DNA of 64,000 bases, from assembly GCA_036502005.1 (NCBI GenBank), contig DASXZH010000075.1:15003-79002 (forward strand). Direction: 5' to 3'. The stretch's first letter is position 1. Each line of letters starts with the position of its first letter. The translations under genes were made by a program, and so were the position numbers. Origin of the DNA: DASXZH01 sp036502005 (GTDB lineage: Bacteria > Armatimonadota > Fimbriimonadia > Fimbriimonadales > Fimbriimonadaceae). Shown one piece after another: positions 25,981 to 35,868 of the stretch. The notes beneath the pieces are model-generated. The model did no database searches, had not been told where the DNA came from, and saw only the letters and a program-made list of their open reading frames with translations.

Positions 25981-26982
25981 TTAAACCCGGATAGGATCGC
26001 GGTCGGCGCGCTCGGCGTGCTCTACTACATCGGAAAGGATTCGATCGGGCGACATGCCATCCGCCTCCGCTTCAAAGTTCAGCAAAATGCGGTGCCTTAG
26101 CGCCGGCTTAACGGCCTTGTTCAGGTCCTCTTTGGCCAAGTTGTAGCGACCCGCAAGCAAGGCATAAGCCTTGCCAATCGTCACAATCGACTGCGCGCCA
26201 CGTGGGCTGGAGCCAAACCGGATATAGCGCTTAGCAACGTCTGAAGCTCCTTCTGAATCCGGATGGGTGGCCAGCACGATCGAAAGCGCGTACTGCAACA
26301 CCGGCTCCGCCACCGGAACCTCCCGCAAGATCTTCCGCATCTCCAATACCGCGTCTTTCTCAGCAACAGGCTCCAAATCCGAAGGGTCCTTCCCTGTCGT
26401 TCTTGTAACGATATCGGCTAGCTCGGACCTGGAAGGAAACGGAACCAAGAGCTTCATCAAAAACCTGTCCAACTGGGCTTCCGGCAACGGATAAGTTCCT
26501 TCCTGCTCAATCGGGTTCTGGGTCGCCATCACCAAAAAAGGCTCCTCCAAGACATGCCGCACCCCGCCAACCGTAACCGAACGTTCCTGCATCGCTTCCA
26601 ACATCGCCGACTGGGTCTTCGGCGTCGCTCGGTTGATCTCGTCAGCCAAGATCAGATTGGCAAAAATCGGCCCCCGCCTAAACTCAAATCCCTTGGAGCC
26701 AGCGCCCGTATCGGCAAGAATGTTCGTTCCCGTCACGTCCGCCGGCATCAAGTCCGGGGTGAACTGAATGCGGTTAAAACTTAAATGCAAAGCTTGGCTG
26801 AGCGAGCGGACCAGCAAGGTCTTGCCCAAACCCGGCATGCCTTCCAAGAGCACATTTCCGTTGGCGGCAAGGCCAATAAGCACGCCTTCCACAATGTCTT
26901 CCTGGCCCACAATCGCCTTGCGCACTTCGGTGCGCACGCTGTTAAAAGTGTCTCTAAACCACTGCGCTTTCTGTTCACTCAT
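25981..26982 (-). CDS. MoxR-family AAA+ ATPase
   Basis: 333 residues. The Walker A motif GMPGLGKT is at 48-55, Walker B is LILADEINR, the sensor region reads VMATQNPIEQEGTYPLPEAQ followed by LDRFLMKL, and the C-terminal lid is present. MoxR ATPases act as chaperones that insert metal cofactors or remodel protein complexes together with VWA proteins. Its start overlaps the stop of the coiled-coil protein gene by 4 bases, so it is translationally coupled. Confidence 0.96.
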   Translation of the reverse strand: MSEQKAQWFRDTFNSVRTEVRKAIVGQEDIVEGVLIGLAANGNVLLEGMPGLGKTLLVRSLSQALHLSFNRIQFTPDLMPADVTGTNILADTGAGSKGFEFRRGPIFANLILADEINRATPKTQSAMLEAMQERSVTVGGVRHVLEEPFLVMATQNPIEQEGTYPLPEAQLDRFLMKLLVPFPSRSELADIVTRTTGKDPSDLEPVAEKDAVLEMRKILREVPVAEPVLQYALSIVLATHPDSEGASDVAKRYIRFGSSPRGAQSIVTIGKAYALLAGRYNLAKEDLNKAVKPALRHRILLNFEAEADGMSPDRILSDVVEHAERADRDPIRV

Positions 26983-28610
26983 TGTCCACCTTCCTGCAAC
27001 GAATCGAAATAATCTTTCACCCTCTTCTGCTGATCGGGCGGAATCTGCTGACGGTCAAGCGCCTGCTCGGCCTGCTTGCGATACTGCTTAAAAACTTGAA
27101 CGTAAGGAGTGCGAGATTTTGATCCCACCCCGCTCGGCCCCTTAACCTCGATGTAGGTCTCCGTTCCCTGCGCTGCCCTTTCCCCCCTAATCGCGCGGGG
27201 ATCGGACTTTGCTTTAATATCGTGAGGGTCTTTTGAGAGTGGAATCTGGTGCGTGTTGGCAAAGTTAACCTCCGTGCCGTTACCGGGACCAGGAACTCCC
27301 ATCGAGGGAAGGTTGAACAGACCCAAACCTATGCCCATCTTGTCGCCGCCCAACTGCATGTTCTTAAGCGAATCTTCCATCTCCTTTATAAACTCTTGCA
27401 TGGCTTTGTCATCTTTAAGCCTATCGGCCAAAGCCTCCAACTGCTTCTCCATTTCCTTGATTTGTTGCTTTATCTGCTCCATCTGCTCTTTCGTAAGAGT
27501 CGGCTGTTGGCCGGCTTTCCCAGATTGGGCATTCTTCTGCATGTCCTGCAACATCTTCATGAGTTTCTGCCACTCCGGCTGGGCCGCAAGCTTGGCCATC
27601 ATATCCAACACTTTCTGCGAGTATTTGACCTGCGAAAGCTCTTTCTCCAACTCCTCCATCTGCTTGGAAAGCTCCATCTTCTTCGCTTCCGAAAGCTTGT
27701 TTCCATGATCGTCTTTGCCGCTATTTAACTGCTGCTTAAGCTTGTCGATTTGGTTTTGTAAATCCTGCGCGGCATTGGGAGGAACTGGATTCTTCTCAAG
27801 GTTCTTAAGCAGGTTCGGGTCCACATTCATACCCTGCGCCTTAAGGGCATCGGCTTGCATTTTGTCCAGCGCATCCTGCGCCGAATCCATATCTTTCTGG
27901 CTTTCTGTGTAGTCCGACTTTGCCATGTCATCCGCCTTGTTGACCAAGTCGTTTGCCTTCTGCATTGCCTCAGGAGGGCTCAAACGGGCTTTCTTAAGCT
28001 CATCCCGATACTGCTCCAACTGATTTGCTAGCTGCTTCTCATCGGACGTCTTGTCAACCTTGTCTAGCAATGGCCTCGCAACCCGCTCTACAACCGCCGC
28101 CTGCTCCTTAAGCTTTTCCCGATCCGCCTTCTGTTGGCTGTTCAACAGCAGCGGGCTGTTACCCATCAAAAAAAGTGCTGCCGCGATGATCCCGCCTAGG
28201 ACCAGCGCACCATGCCAACGGGAAAGTCTAATAGGATAAACCTTGGCCGCCTTAACCCGCTCCAAACTGGCAAGGGCGTCCTGCTGCTGAACCTCCCGAA
28301 ATGAAGAATCCAGCCCCGAAATGCTCGTGCTCAGCCGGTCTTCGAGCTTCCCACGTCGGTCGATACTGCTTGCCAGGTCCTTTTCCTTTAGCCTCAACAA
28401 GACTCCGATCAGAGCGCCAACGAACGCAGGCACCAAAACCGTAAGCAACAAATACGGCCACTCCGTATAAAACACACGAAAGAAATCCAGGGCTGCCCAA
28501 GTCAAAGCCAAAACGGCGCCAGCCGTGCCACCGATGGCAAAACCGGCCCACGCCCTCACCAGCCGAACCCGGATGGCAAATCGCTTCAAAGTAGGGCTAA
28601 GTTGGCTCAT
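26979..28610 (-). CDS. Membrane-anchored coiled-coil protein (DUF4175-like)
   Basis: 543 residues. Three hydrophobic helices occur near 22-42, 50-70 and 134-150 (GALVLGGIIAAALFLM). From about 165 to 415 the protein is Lys/Glu/Gln/Met-rich with heptad character, a long extracytoplasmic coiled coil (QNQIDKLKQQLNSG, EQIKQQIKEMEKQLEALADR). The C-terminal 90 residues are less regular and end in a charged helix. Similar proteins sit beside MoxR-VWA genes and are thought to be scaffold or anti-sigma-like components. It overlaps both neighbours by 4 bases. Confidence 0.85.
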   Translation of the reverse strand: MSQLSPTLKRFAIRVRLVRAWAGFAIGGTAGAVLALTWAALDFFRVFYTEWPYLLLTVLVPAFVGALIGVLLRLKEKDLASSIDRRGKLEDRLSTSISGLDSSFREVQQQDALASLERVKAAKVYPIRLSRWHGALVLGGIIAAALFLMGNSPLLLNSQQKADREKLKEQAAVVERVARPLLDKVDKTSDEKQLANQLEQYRDELKKARLSPPEAMQKANDLVNKADDMAKSDYTESQKDMDSAQDALDKMQADALKAQGMNVDPNLLKNLEKNPVPPNAAQDLQNQIDKLKQQLNSGKDDHGNKLSEAKKMELSKQMEELEKELSQVKYSQKVLDMMAKLAAQPEWQKLMKMLQDMQKNAQSGKAGQQPTLTKEQMEQIKQQIKEMEKQLEALADRLKDDKAMQEFIKEMEDSLKNMQLGGDKMGIGLGLFNLPSMGVPGPGNGTEVNFANTHQIPLSKDPHDIKAKSDPRAIRGERAAQGTETYIEVKGPSGVGSKSRTPYVQVFKQYRKQAEQALDRQQIPPDQQKRVKDYFDSLQEGGQ

Positions 28611-30199
28611 GCAGCAGCTACCACGGGAGGAACGTCTTTCCGTTTCTCCAAAACTAAAACCCCAAAGCCTAATAACAGCATGCAGGCCGCATAGATTGGG
28701 GAAAACAACTTGCCCTCATTTGAAAACAGCGGATAAAGGATGTGCAGTGCCCAAGCCCCGCCCACGCCGTTCCCCATGTACTGATAGCTCATCGCCGAGT
28801 TTATTAGCGAGATTAGAGGCGCCGGCAACGCGACAATCAATACCAGTGCGCCTACAAATCCCGTCCGGGCCGCTTTCAGGGTCGATGTCCGGGAAGATAT
28901 CGTTCGCCCGATGCACCACCACATGACAAAGTAAGACAAGCTCCATAGAGCCATGCAATAGGGCGCCATTGTATAGTTTGCGCTTGAACCAAATGTAGCG
29001 CTTCTCGCGGGAAAGGCGCCCATCATTGGCCCTGAGCTCATGGTTGTCCCCGCAATCGCTTGCCCAATAAGCGCTCCTCCCGCAAGCGCAGCCCACAGTA
29101 GAATCGTGTAGGGCAAGCTGCCGGAGGGATTCGACCAGAAAGCATTTCGGAACGAGAACCTGCCGTCGTTGCGATACTTCTGCCCCATATCTGTTCCGTA
29201 GCTGTACATATACGGCATAAGGAAAAAGAGCAAAACCGTAACGACGCCAATGAAGCCGGCAGTAAACTGGGCCCCGCCAAGCCCGACCGAAACGTTATTC
29301 AGAGCCCAGCAACCACCCACCGAGAGAGCAAAAAGGTAAATCAGGCCGTAAACTCGAAGCTTTTTCGTCTCCGGCGCGCGATGGAAACTTAAGGCTGAAC
29401 CGGCGCCCAGCAGGCAAAGCTTGCTGATCAAGAACGCAATAATCCCGGCCGGGATCCAGTTTGGAATGTTCTGGCCCAAAAACACACAATGGCTGGGCCC
29501 GACTAAACCTGCCGTAAAAGGAAACATGCCCACGTACCAGGGCATCACGGTGGGGTCGCGCATCATGCTCATCGCAGTTCCCGATCCAGCGAACATTCCA
29601 GCCACCACCAGATAGCCGATGACGCTTAGGTAGGTCCAAAGAATCGCCGCCGCCATGCTCGAGATCAGCAGCCCTAGGGCAGTCATCACGATGCCCGAAA
29701 ATGACAGGATCGCGTAGGCGGAAAGAACGTCGCTCCAGCTTGCGCCGCCCATCACCACGCAGAGCGAGGTAATCGGAAGCGACAGCACCAGTAACATCCA
29801 CAAATACCGGTAGCTGCTGATCATCTTGCCGACCAAGAGCCCCTTCATGGATACGGGGGCCGAAAATAGCAGATCTAGGCTCCGCCGCTGACGCTCGACC
29901 GGGATTGTCCCCGCCGTAAGCGCAGGCGTGATCACACAAACGATGACCGCCATCCAGATCATCATCGTTTGATAGAACTGCTGGAGCTGATCCTGAACCT
30001 CTGAAACCGACATTACAGCGCCGTTTCGCTGGATGCCATCGTAAACAAAATAGGCAACCGCAAACAACAGCGCCAGATAAACGCTCCATAGCCAGAGCGC
30101 TTTATTGCCTCTTAGCTGAGCACGAAAATCGCGCTTGGCAGTTGCGTTATCATAATAAGCCCGAAAGCTATTCAACAAACCTGCGCGAGTAAAGGCCAC
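28607..30199 (-). CDS. ABC-2 type transporter permease (large)
   Basis: About 530 residues from the GTG at 30199, which lies 1 base after the ATPase stop; an in-frame ATG at 30271 would overlap the ATPase gene by 71 bases and is less likely. Roughly twelve hydrophobic segments are visible (ALWLWSVYLALLFAVAYFVY, WMAVIVCVITPALTAGTIPV). The motif PVERQRRSLDLLFSAPVSMK, linking helices 2 and 3, is the ABC-2 permease coupling region. It likely pairs with the ATPase at 30201 and the smaller permease at 31123 as an exporter; the substrate is unknown. Confidence 0.9.
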   Translation of the reverse strand: MAFTRAGLLNSFRAYYDNATAKRDFRAQLRGNKALWLWSVYLALLFAVAYFVYDGIQRNGAVMSVSEVQDQLQQFYQTMMIWMAVIVCVITPALTAGTIPVERQRRSLDLLFSAPVSMKGLLVGKMISSYRYLWMLLVLSLPITSLCVVMGGASWSDVLSAYAILSFSGIVMTALGLLISSMAAAILWTYLSVIGYLVVAGMFAGSGTAMSMMRDPTVMPWYVGMFPFTAGLVGPSHCVFLGQNIPNWIPAGIIAFLISKLCLLGAGSALSFHRAPETKKLRVYGLIYLFALSVGGCWALNNVSVGLGGAQFTAGFIGVVTVLLFFLMPYMYSYGTDMGQKYRNDGRFSFRNAFWSNPSGSLPYTILLWAALAGGALIGQAIAGTTMSSGPMMGAFPARSATFGSSANYTMAPYCMALWSLSYFVMWWCIGRTISSRTSTLKAARTGFVGALVLIVALPAPLISLINSAMSYQYMGNGVGGAWALHILYPLFSNEGKLFSPIYAACMLLLGFGVLVLEKRKDVPPVVAAA

Positions 30200-30200
30200 G

Positions 30201-31130
30201 TTACTGAACCGCCCCCGTCGTAATCCGCAAGAACACGTCTTCGAGGTCTGCCTGCTGCTCTCGGAAATCAAGCACCTTGTATTTACTTCTGATCAGCGCT
30301 TCCAAGAGCGTAACCTGGTCTTCCAGGGTTCCAGAGAACGAGAGACGAACCGTATCTTCGCCAAACCGCTCCGCCAAACTCACATGAGGTTGGTCCATTA
30401 AAAATCCAATCGCGTGCTCGGATTCCAGCAGGAAACGGATATCCAAAGTTCGCGTTAGCTGACCGCTCTGAACAATCTCGTTCACCGGACCAAAAGCGAG
30501 CATAACGCCGCGCTCGATGATCCCCACCATATTGCAGAAATCCGCTAGTTCGGGCAGGATGTGCGATGAAACGATGACGATTTTGCCCATTCGGCCAAGT
30601 TCGATAATGAGCTCTTTCAGCTCTGCTCGGGCGCGAGGATCGAGACCGCTCGCGGGCTCATCCAACAGCAAAAGCATCGGGTCGTGAACCAAGCATCGGG
30701 CCAAGCACAATCGCTGCTGCATACCGCGCGAAAGCGTTTGCACAAATGCGTCTCGCTTAATCGTGAGATCGGTCAGCTCCAGAACGTTGGCGATCACGTC
30801 CGGCCGCTGCTTGGCGGGAACCTGATAAATGTTGGCAAAGAAATCCAGATATTCCCAAACTTTGACGTCGTCATAAAGCCCGAAAAAATCAGGCATATAG
30901 CCGATGTGGCGGCGAACTTCCATCGGGTCCTTGTTGATATCCGCCCCGTTCACAATCGCCGTGCCCGCCGAAGGCTCAAGCAGGGTTGAAATCATCCGGA
31001 TGGTCGTCGTCTTCCCCGCCCCATTCGAGCCAATAAAGCCAAAGATATCCCCCGGATTGAGCGTGAAGTTCATGTTGTCCACGGCCATCAGATTTGAATA
31101 AGATTTGGTTAAACCTTTAACTTCAAGCAT
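30201..31130 (-). CDS. ABC-2 transporter ATP-binding protein
   Basis: 309 residues. Walker A GSNGAGKTT is at 34-42, the signature is LSRGMQQRLCLARCLVHDP, Walker B is MLLLLDEPASGLDP and the switch His lies in IVSSHILPEL. The C-terminal 90 residues resemble the regulatory tail of ABC-2/DrrA-type ATPases. It energises export by the flanking permeases. Its start overlaps the 3' end of the second permease gene by 8 bases. Confidence 0.96.
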   Translation of the reverse strand: MLEVKGLTKSYSNLMAVDNMNFTLNPGDIFGFIGSNGAGKTTTIRMISTLLEPSAGTAIVNGADINKDPMEVRRHIGYMPDFFGLYDDVKVWEYLDFFANIYQVPAKQRPDVIANVLELTDLTIKRDAFVQTLSRGMQQRLCLARCLVHDPMLLLLDEPASGLDPRARAELKELIIELGRMGKIVIVSSHILPELADFCNMVGIIERGVMLAFGPVNEIVQSGQLTRTLDIRFLLESEHAIGFLMDQPHVSLAERFGEDTVRLSFSGTLEDQVTLLEALIRSKYKVLDFREQQADLEDVFLRITTGAVQ

Positions 31131-31980
31131 TGTTCATTTTCCCTGCAAGGCTGTTCCGGCGTTCACGAATAGAGGCGATGGCTAGCAACAGAAACATCAA
31201 AGTAAGGCTCCCGTAAAATAGGAGCTGCATCGGCGCGGTGTACATTCTTCCCGCATGGTGCGGCCCACCTCCTAAATAAGGAGCAGGGTTTTCGATGGAC
31301 ATGACATAGAAGGCGGTCATAAATGGGTGCGTCCAAAGCAGATACTCCCCGCTGTTGCTTTCGTTGCCCAAGGTTGGAATGATAGCGACCAGCATCGGCC
31401 ATAGAATCATCCAAACAAAAAGGATCGCGTAAATGGTCGCTTGGGCGCTAAAGGCCCGATTCATTAACGAAGAGATGAAAATCCCGAGGGCAGCAAAAGC
31501 GATCCCAAACCCGATCGAGGCGGTCTCGCTGGCAAGAACCCCCCAAAGTTGGTCATGAGGGGCGTAATTCTCCTTGCCGAACGAGCAAATGATCACGATT
31601 GGCAAGAGCCCCACGGCCACTGCAAGAACGACCGAAATAGCGCTAAGAAATTTGCCCAAAATGATTTGGGTCTTGGAAATCGGAGCAACCATAAGCATGT
31701 CCCAGCTTCGGCGTTCCCGTTCCCCGGCAATGGCGCCAAAAGTGACGGCGGGGACGATGAAGCAAAAGAGGAACGACTGAAATAGCGTAATGTGCTCCGC
31801 CGTTAAGGAGTTCATGTTGGCAAATGCGATGCCCACGATCGATAAGTAAATTACGGCAAGAAGGAAGATCAGCGCCTTGTTGGTTGTCTTGCTCTTTGAA
31901 GCTCCGACAAACTTCCGCCAGAACCGGCGCGCTTCCACCAGCAGCGGGTTTTCGGTGAAGTTCTGGCTAAACCAGCTCAT
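31123..31980 (-). CDS. ABC-2 type transporter permease
   Basis: 285 residues with six or seven transmembrane helices. The family coupling motif is at FGAIAGERERRSWDMLMVAP, matching the equivalent ERQRRS stretch of the other permease. The N-terminus (MSWFSQNFTENPLLVEARRF) is cytoplasmic. It forms one exporter unit with the next two genes. A 279-base gap with a long inverted repeat separates it from the upstream GATase-like gene. Confidence 0.92.
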   Translation of the reverse strand: MSWFSQNFTENPLLVEARRFWRKFVGASKSKTTNKALIFLLAVIYLSIVGIAFANMNSLTAEHITLFQSFLFCFIVPAVTFGAIAGERERRSWDMLMVAPISKTQIILGKFLSAISVVLAVAVGLLPIVIICSFGKENYAPHDQLWGVLASETASIGFGIAFAALGIFISSLMNRAFSAQATIYAILFVWMILWPMLVAIIPTLGNESNSGEYLLWTHPFMTAFYVMSIENPAPYLGGGPHHAGRMYTAPMQLLFYGSLTLMFLLLAIASIRERRNSLAGKMNNA

Positions 31981-32066
31981 GAGTTCCCTCCAAGCTTCTC
32001 AATGAGACCCCCATAGGCGTTAAATTAAGGTTGGGAGCGCTACTTTCAAAGGTGCGTAGCTCGCGC

Positions 32067-32214
32067 CTCTCCCGGTTCGCGGACTCACCGACCTCTCCAT
32101 CCGGGAGAGATTTGTGGCTGCGGAAATACCAAAGTTGCCTTATTTTAATGGATATGCGGATAACCCGTCGCCCCTCTCGGGCGGAGGGGCCGGTGAGTCC
32201 CCGAACCGGGGGAG
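32067..32214. repeat. Long inverted repeat, CTCACCG type
   Basis: Arms of 24 bases at 32067-32090 and 32191-32214 are complementary except at two positions (core CGGACTCACCG / CGGTGAGTCC). Further complementary GA-rich stretches lie inside. The 279-base gap between two minus-strand genes holds nothing else. A partially readable hairpin could attenuate the operon or protect its mRNA. Confidence 0.7.
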
Positions 32215-32259
32215 GTCCCGAGGAAACAAACCTGGGAACAATGGGCAATGGAAACCAGT

Positions 32260-34284
32260 TCACGAGCTTCCTCCAAGAGTTTCAACAAGCTGCATCGTCC
32301 CCCCGATCACTTCCGTTCCGATCGGCGTGCCGGGATGAAAGCCCGATATTGTCCCGCTCAGAACGAAACGGTCGCCCGAAATCTCTGATGCCAACTGGCT
32401 TTCCGCTTCCCAAGCATCGCTTGCCGAGCCGGGGCCGATTTGAACGGTTTGGCCAGGAAGTAGCGCTTTATCGGTCGCGCCATTCTTACCGAACCCTTGA
32501 ACCTTGATATGGTCTATTCGGTAGGCGCTAAGATTGGTGATCTCGCCCTTAAGTCCGTCGTCTGTTTGCGTAATCTTGCCGGCAACCCACTTTTGACCAT
32601 CAAGTTTTTGGCCCATGCTGAACTCATAGAAGCCCAAATTGGAAGATGTTAAGTTCGGCACAAGGATCTGGCCAACGTCAATTGGATTTATATTATTCGA
32701 CCTTCTCGAACCAGGACCGCGATATCTCATGCTGGGATAACCGTCCTCCAACTCGTTACCTGGCGCCAAAAAGTCGACGTCGTGTAGCTTTAGGTCGTAC
32801 CCGCCGCTGTGGGGAAAAAACATTTGAACGCGCCCCAAATAGTAAGAAAAATCCGACCGGCTGTCGGCAAGGACAATCCCGTTCGTTTCCTTCGAAAGGC
32901 CCGTTCCGTAAAGGCTGCCCGCGAACTTAAAGAAAACCATGGCGAAGGCAATGCTGATGACGGGCGCGGTAAGCCAGGCCCACTCACCCCTTTTAAGCCG
33001 CCTCAAAATAAGCAGGTTTAGAGGAACAACAACGGCCACATAAACGAGCAAAATCTCAAAGACCGTCTTCGTTTCCGGTAGCTTCATTTGGAAAGGATTG
33101 CGCTGTTGGCCCGAATAGTAGGGCATCGCGGGCGTGACAGGGCCGCTGTAGGTCGTTCGGTAACTGCCCGTTGTGGTCGTAATAGAACCTGTTGTGGTCG
33201 TGGTCGTAGTTGAGGGCCCGGTGGAGTAAACGGTGGTAGAACCTGAGGGGCCTGAATAGCTGAAGTACGGACCGTTAGGACCTCCGCCAATGCCAAACGC
33301 TGTGGCATCCACCATTTCAGTTGCCGGAGCCGTTCCCTTCAAGTTCAAAAAGGCCTTAAAGAACTCGCCTCTGTTATCCAAATCTCTAAAAGGTGATTCA
33401 AAGGGGTCCGCCGCGAAGTACAGCACCTTTCCGGCTCCAAAGGGCCGGCTCGCCACAATCGGGTTTCCGTGATCGCTATCCAGAACCTGGGTCCCACTGG
33501 CCTTTTGAGAAGAGGCGACCGTAATCGAATGGTCGATGCTCGTCGAGAAGTCGTCAAACTCCAGGTCGAGCTTCGGCAGAGTTTTGGTTTCAACGTTCTT
33601 AACAGGCAGGATTTCTTGCCAGCGCGGATCCCGCAATATCTGGGGCGAAGCTCCGCCAAAAAACACCAGCGTGCCGCCACAAAGAACATATTCCTTTAGG
33701 GCCTTCGCTGCGGTATCGCTCATCCTTTCCGAACCGGGCCCTAACAAAACAAGCCAAAAGCCTTGGTAGCCAACACCCCGATCGGGCAGGATCTTTGGCT
33801 TACCGTAAATGTCCGATAGGGTCATTTCCGAGCCGGGGATCTTGATGCCCTTTAAGTAGTTTACGGAACCGCCCTCGTCGGCGATCATTAAAACCTGTGG
33901 CCCCCCTCCGCTAAGGTTGGTGTTATCCCATTCGGAGTCGATGTGGCCGTTATCGGTATCGAGCTTTAAGTCGAGGGGTTCGTAAAGTTGGGCGATATCC
34001 GGGTAGGCGACAAACTCCTTTCTGGAATGGGAGGGTAAGTTGACCGGGTAATGAATGGTCCCGTTGGGCGTGCCGAGAGTCACTTCCCCCTTCGTGCTGG
34101 GCCCAACATTTTGAACGTCGATTAGGAGTGGAAAATGCTGGGTCGGGTTTGCACCCGGGAATAGTGAGGTTGCGTAAACCTGTAGGTTCTTTTGTTGAGA
34201 AAACGCCGCGCAGGAAATGAGCAGGGCGCAGACGCAAGCCGCCGTTCGGATTATGCGGAACCGATGCCCTGTTACTATCCCCAC
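32260..34284 (-). CDS. Secreted membrane protein with GATase-like domain, start of MoxR/ABC unit
   Basis: About 674 residues if the GTG at 34284 is used; an in-frame TTG at 34344 would add 20 residues. The signal peptide is IIRTAACVCALLISCAAFS. A beta domain, then a GATase-like fold (about 200-330; ALKEYVLCGGTLVFFGGASP, NPIVASRPFGAGKVLYFAAD), is followed by a Ser/Thr/Gly-rich linker. Two helices come next (VFEILLVYVAVVVPLNLLIL and WLTAPVISIAFAMVFFKFAG), then a C-terminal beta region. It resembles the large extracytoplasmic partner often found with VWA/MoxR genes. It heads the minus-strand cluster that continues to 20472. Confidence 0.82.
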   Translation of the reverse strand: MGIVTGHRFRIIRTAACVCALLISCAAFSQQKNLQVYATSLFPGANPTQHFPLLIDVQNVGPSTKGEVTLGTPNGTIHYPVNLPSHSRKEFVAYPDIAQLYEPLDLKLDTDNGHIDSEWDNTNLSGGGPQVLMIADEGGSVNYLKGIKIPGSEMTLSDIYGKPKILPDRGVGYQGFWLVLLGPGSERMSDTAAKALKEYVLCGGTLVFFGGASPQILRDPRWQEILPVKNVETKTLPKLDLEFDDFSTSIDHSITVASSQKASGTQVLDSDHGNPIVASRPFGAGKVLYFAADPFESPFRDLDNRGEFFKAFLNLKGTAPATEMVDATAFGIGGGPNGPYFSYSGPSGSTTVYSTGPSTTTTTTTGSITTTTGSYRTTYSGPVTPAMPYYSGQQRNPFQMKLPETKTVFEILLVYVAVVVPLNLLILRRLKRGEWAWLTAPVISIAFAMVFFKFAGSLYGTGLSKETNGIVLADSRSDFSYYLGRVQMFFPHSGGYDLKLHDVDFLAPGNELEDGYPSMRYRGPGSRRSNNINPIDVGQILVPNLTSSNLGFYEFSMGQKLDGQKWVAGKITQTDDGLKGEITNLSAYRIDHIKVQGFGKNGATDKALLPGQTVQIGPGSASDAWEAESQLASEISGDRFVLSGTISGFHPGTPIGTEVIGGTMQLVETLGGSS

Positions 34285-34482
34285 ATGCTTGCCCTTGATA
34301 TGTAACGTAATAGTAGAACGTTGGTTTATACCTGTAACGTTCAATCAGGGTTTCACTTTTTTCTGGGACTTGTCTGAGGGCTTAAGTTTGCGTGGCAGGC
34401 ATTCGGGCTTGTGGCACCACCTTTGGGGCAACGCCATCCCATTGTTACAAGAATCGAACTCAGATTGTCATCCGGCCAATCG

Positions 34483-35865
34483 ATGTCGGCCGACCCAATC
34501 CTTGACCAGCTTTCTGCAACAAATGTAGGCGACTACGCAAGCCCCCAGTTGCCGGTAGATCCGGGCGCATACACGAACACGTTCGATCCCAATGGCAACC
34601 TCACCGGCTCCGTGGGTGGGGCAGACAACTTAACTCTGGCATATCAATACAATGTCCATAATCAACTAATAAGCGTTACCGACGGTGGAACAACCCCGGT
34701 CTCCTATGCAGACGCTTCCTACAACCCTGAGGGTCTCCGTATTTCCTCGGATTGGGGCAACGACGAGTACAACGCGTCCAGTTACCTTTACGACGGAACA
34801 GCCATCTTGGCCCAAACGGAGACCAACTACAACTCGCCTTCATTCTACGTTTGGGGACCTACTGGCCTGGTTATGACCGTTGCCTGGAACGATCCAAGCT
34901 ACACGTTCACCTTCGATCCAAGCGGAAACAACGTGGGGGTCCACGACCAATACAATCTAGCGCCACAGGCCAGCAACTTTTACGATGCCTATGGCGAGAG
35001 AATCATTGGAACGACCAGCCAAAACATGTTCGACGAGATCGGATACAAGGGCCAGTTCGGCTGCATAACCGATTGGAACACGAATCTCGTCTATTGCCAG
35101 CAGCGCTACTACTCACCCGTTATGGCCGCGTGGATCACCCGCGACCCCACCGGCGCAGACGGGGGCATGAACGTCTACGAATTCTGCGGAAATAACCCCG
35201 TGATGATAAGCGATCCAAGTGGGCTGGAAGGAGATTGGGACTGGGGTCAATACTTCTCCGACATGTGGAAGTTCACAAAGGGAATGGGTAAGGCGGCATT
35301 ACACCTGGTCGTAGCCACTGTGAAGGGTGCAGTTCTTAATAATCCGGTTAACCCCCTTTGCTGGTATGGCATGATCAAGAGCGATTATGAAATGTGTAGT
35401 CACCCCGCCGCCACAATCGAAGGAATTAAACAGGGAGCCTTAAATTTCTGGGGCGGCCTTAAAGGTGAAAGGGGTATGGAAGCTCAGGGAGATAGCTTCG
35501 GTGATATTCTCGGCACGGTGGCACTGATTGCCTCCGGGTCAGCCGAAGCGGGTGGCGAGTACTGTGTCTATCAGGCAGTCTTGGAAGATGGCGCGCCAAC
35601 ATATATCGGTATGACGAAAAACCCAGTTCGCAGGGCTATGGAGCACCTTCGTTCTCCGAGGGGGATCGCTATTAAACCAATAAAAGGACTCGAGAGATTG
35701 ACCGAAGCTGACGCGAGAGCTGTAGAACAGGTGCTTATCGAACGAAATGGAATATCGCCCAACGGTACACTAACGAACAAGATTAATAGCATAGCGAAGT
35801 CAAATCCCATATATCCTGGTGCAATCAAAAGAGGTAACTATCTTTTGAAGCGGGCAGGTTACTAG
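34483..35865 (+). CDS. Rhs-repeat protein fragment with GIY-YIG-like toxin C-terminus
   Basis: 460 residues from the ATG at 34483; a GTG at 34411 is possible. Only one or two YD repeats (AYTNTFDPNGNLTGSVGG) precede the Rhs core, recognisable as QQRYYSPVMAAWITRDPTGA and MNVYEFCGNNPVMISDPSGL. Full Rhs proteins have over 1000 residues before this point, so this is an orphan tip. A variable hydrophobic linker follows. The last 95 residues (CVYQAVLEDGAPTYIGMTKN, PVRRAMEH, ARAVEQVLIERNG) fit a GIY-YIG-like nuclease with VYQ for GIY. It lies 3 bases upstream of an Imm26-like immunity gene, as expected of a polymorphic toxin pair. Confidence 0.82.
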   Translation: MSADPILDQLSATNVGDYASPQLPVDPGAYTNTFDPNGNLTGSVGGADNLTLAYQYNVHNQLISVTDGGTTPVSYADASYNPEGLRISSDWGNDEYNASSYLYDGTAILAQTETNYNSPSFYVWGPTGLVMTVAWNDPSYTFTFDPSGNNVGVHDQYNLAPQASNFYDAYGERIIGTTSQNMFDEIGYKGQFGCITDWNTNLVYCQQRYYSPVMAAWITRDPTGADGGMNVYEFCGNNPVMISDPSGLEGDWDWGQYFSDMWKFTKGMGKAALHLVVATVKGAVLNNPVNPLCWYGMIKSDYEMCSHPAATIEGIKQGALNFWGGLKGERGMEAQGDSFGDILGTVALIASGSAEAGGEYCVYQAVLEDGAPTYIGMTKNPVRRAMEHLRSPRGIAIKPIKGLERLTEADARAVEQVLIERNGISPNGTLTNKINSIAKSNPIYPGAIKRGNYLLKRAGY

Positions 35866-35868
35866 TCC

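Noticed and set aside
27249..27728. Long plus-strand open frame inside the coiled-coil membrane protein gene
   Set aside because: Leu/His-rich shadow of the Gln/Lys/Glu-rich minus-strand gene; no start signal of its own.
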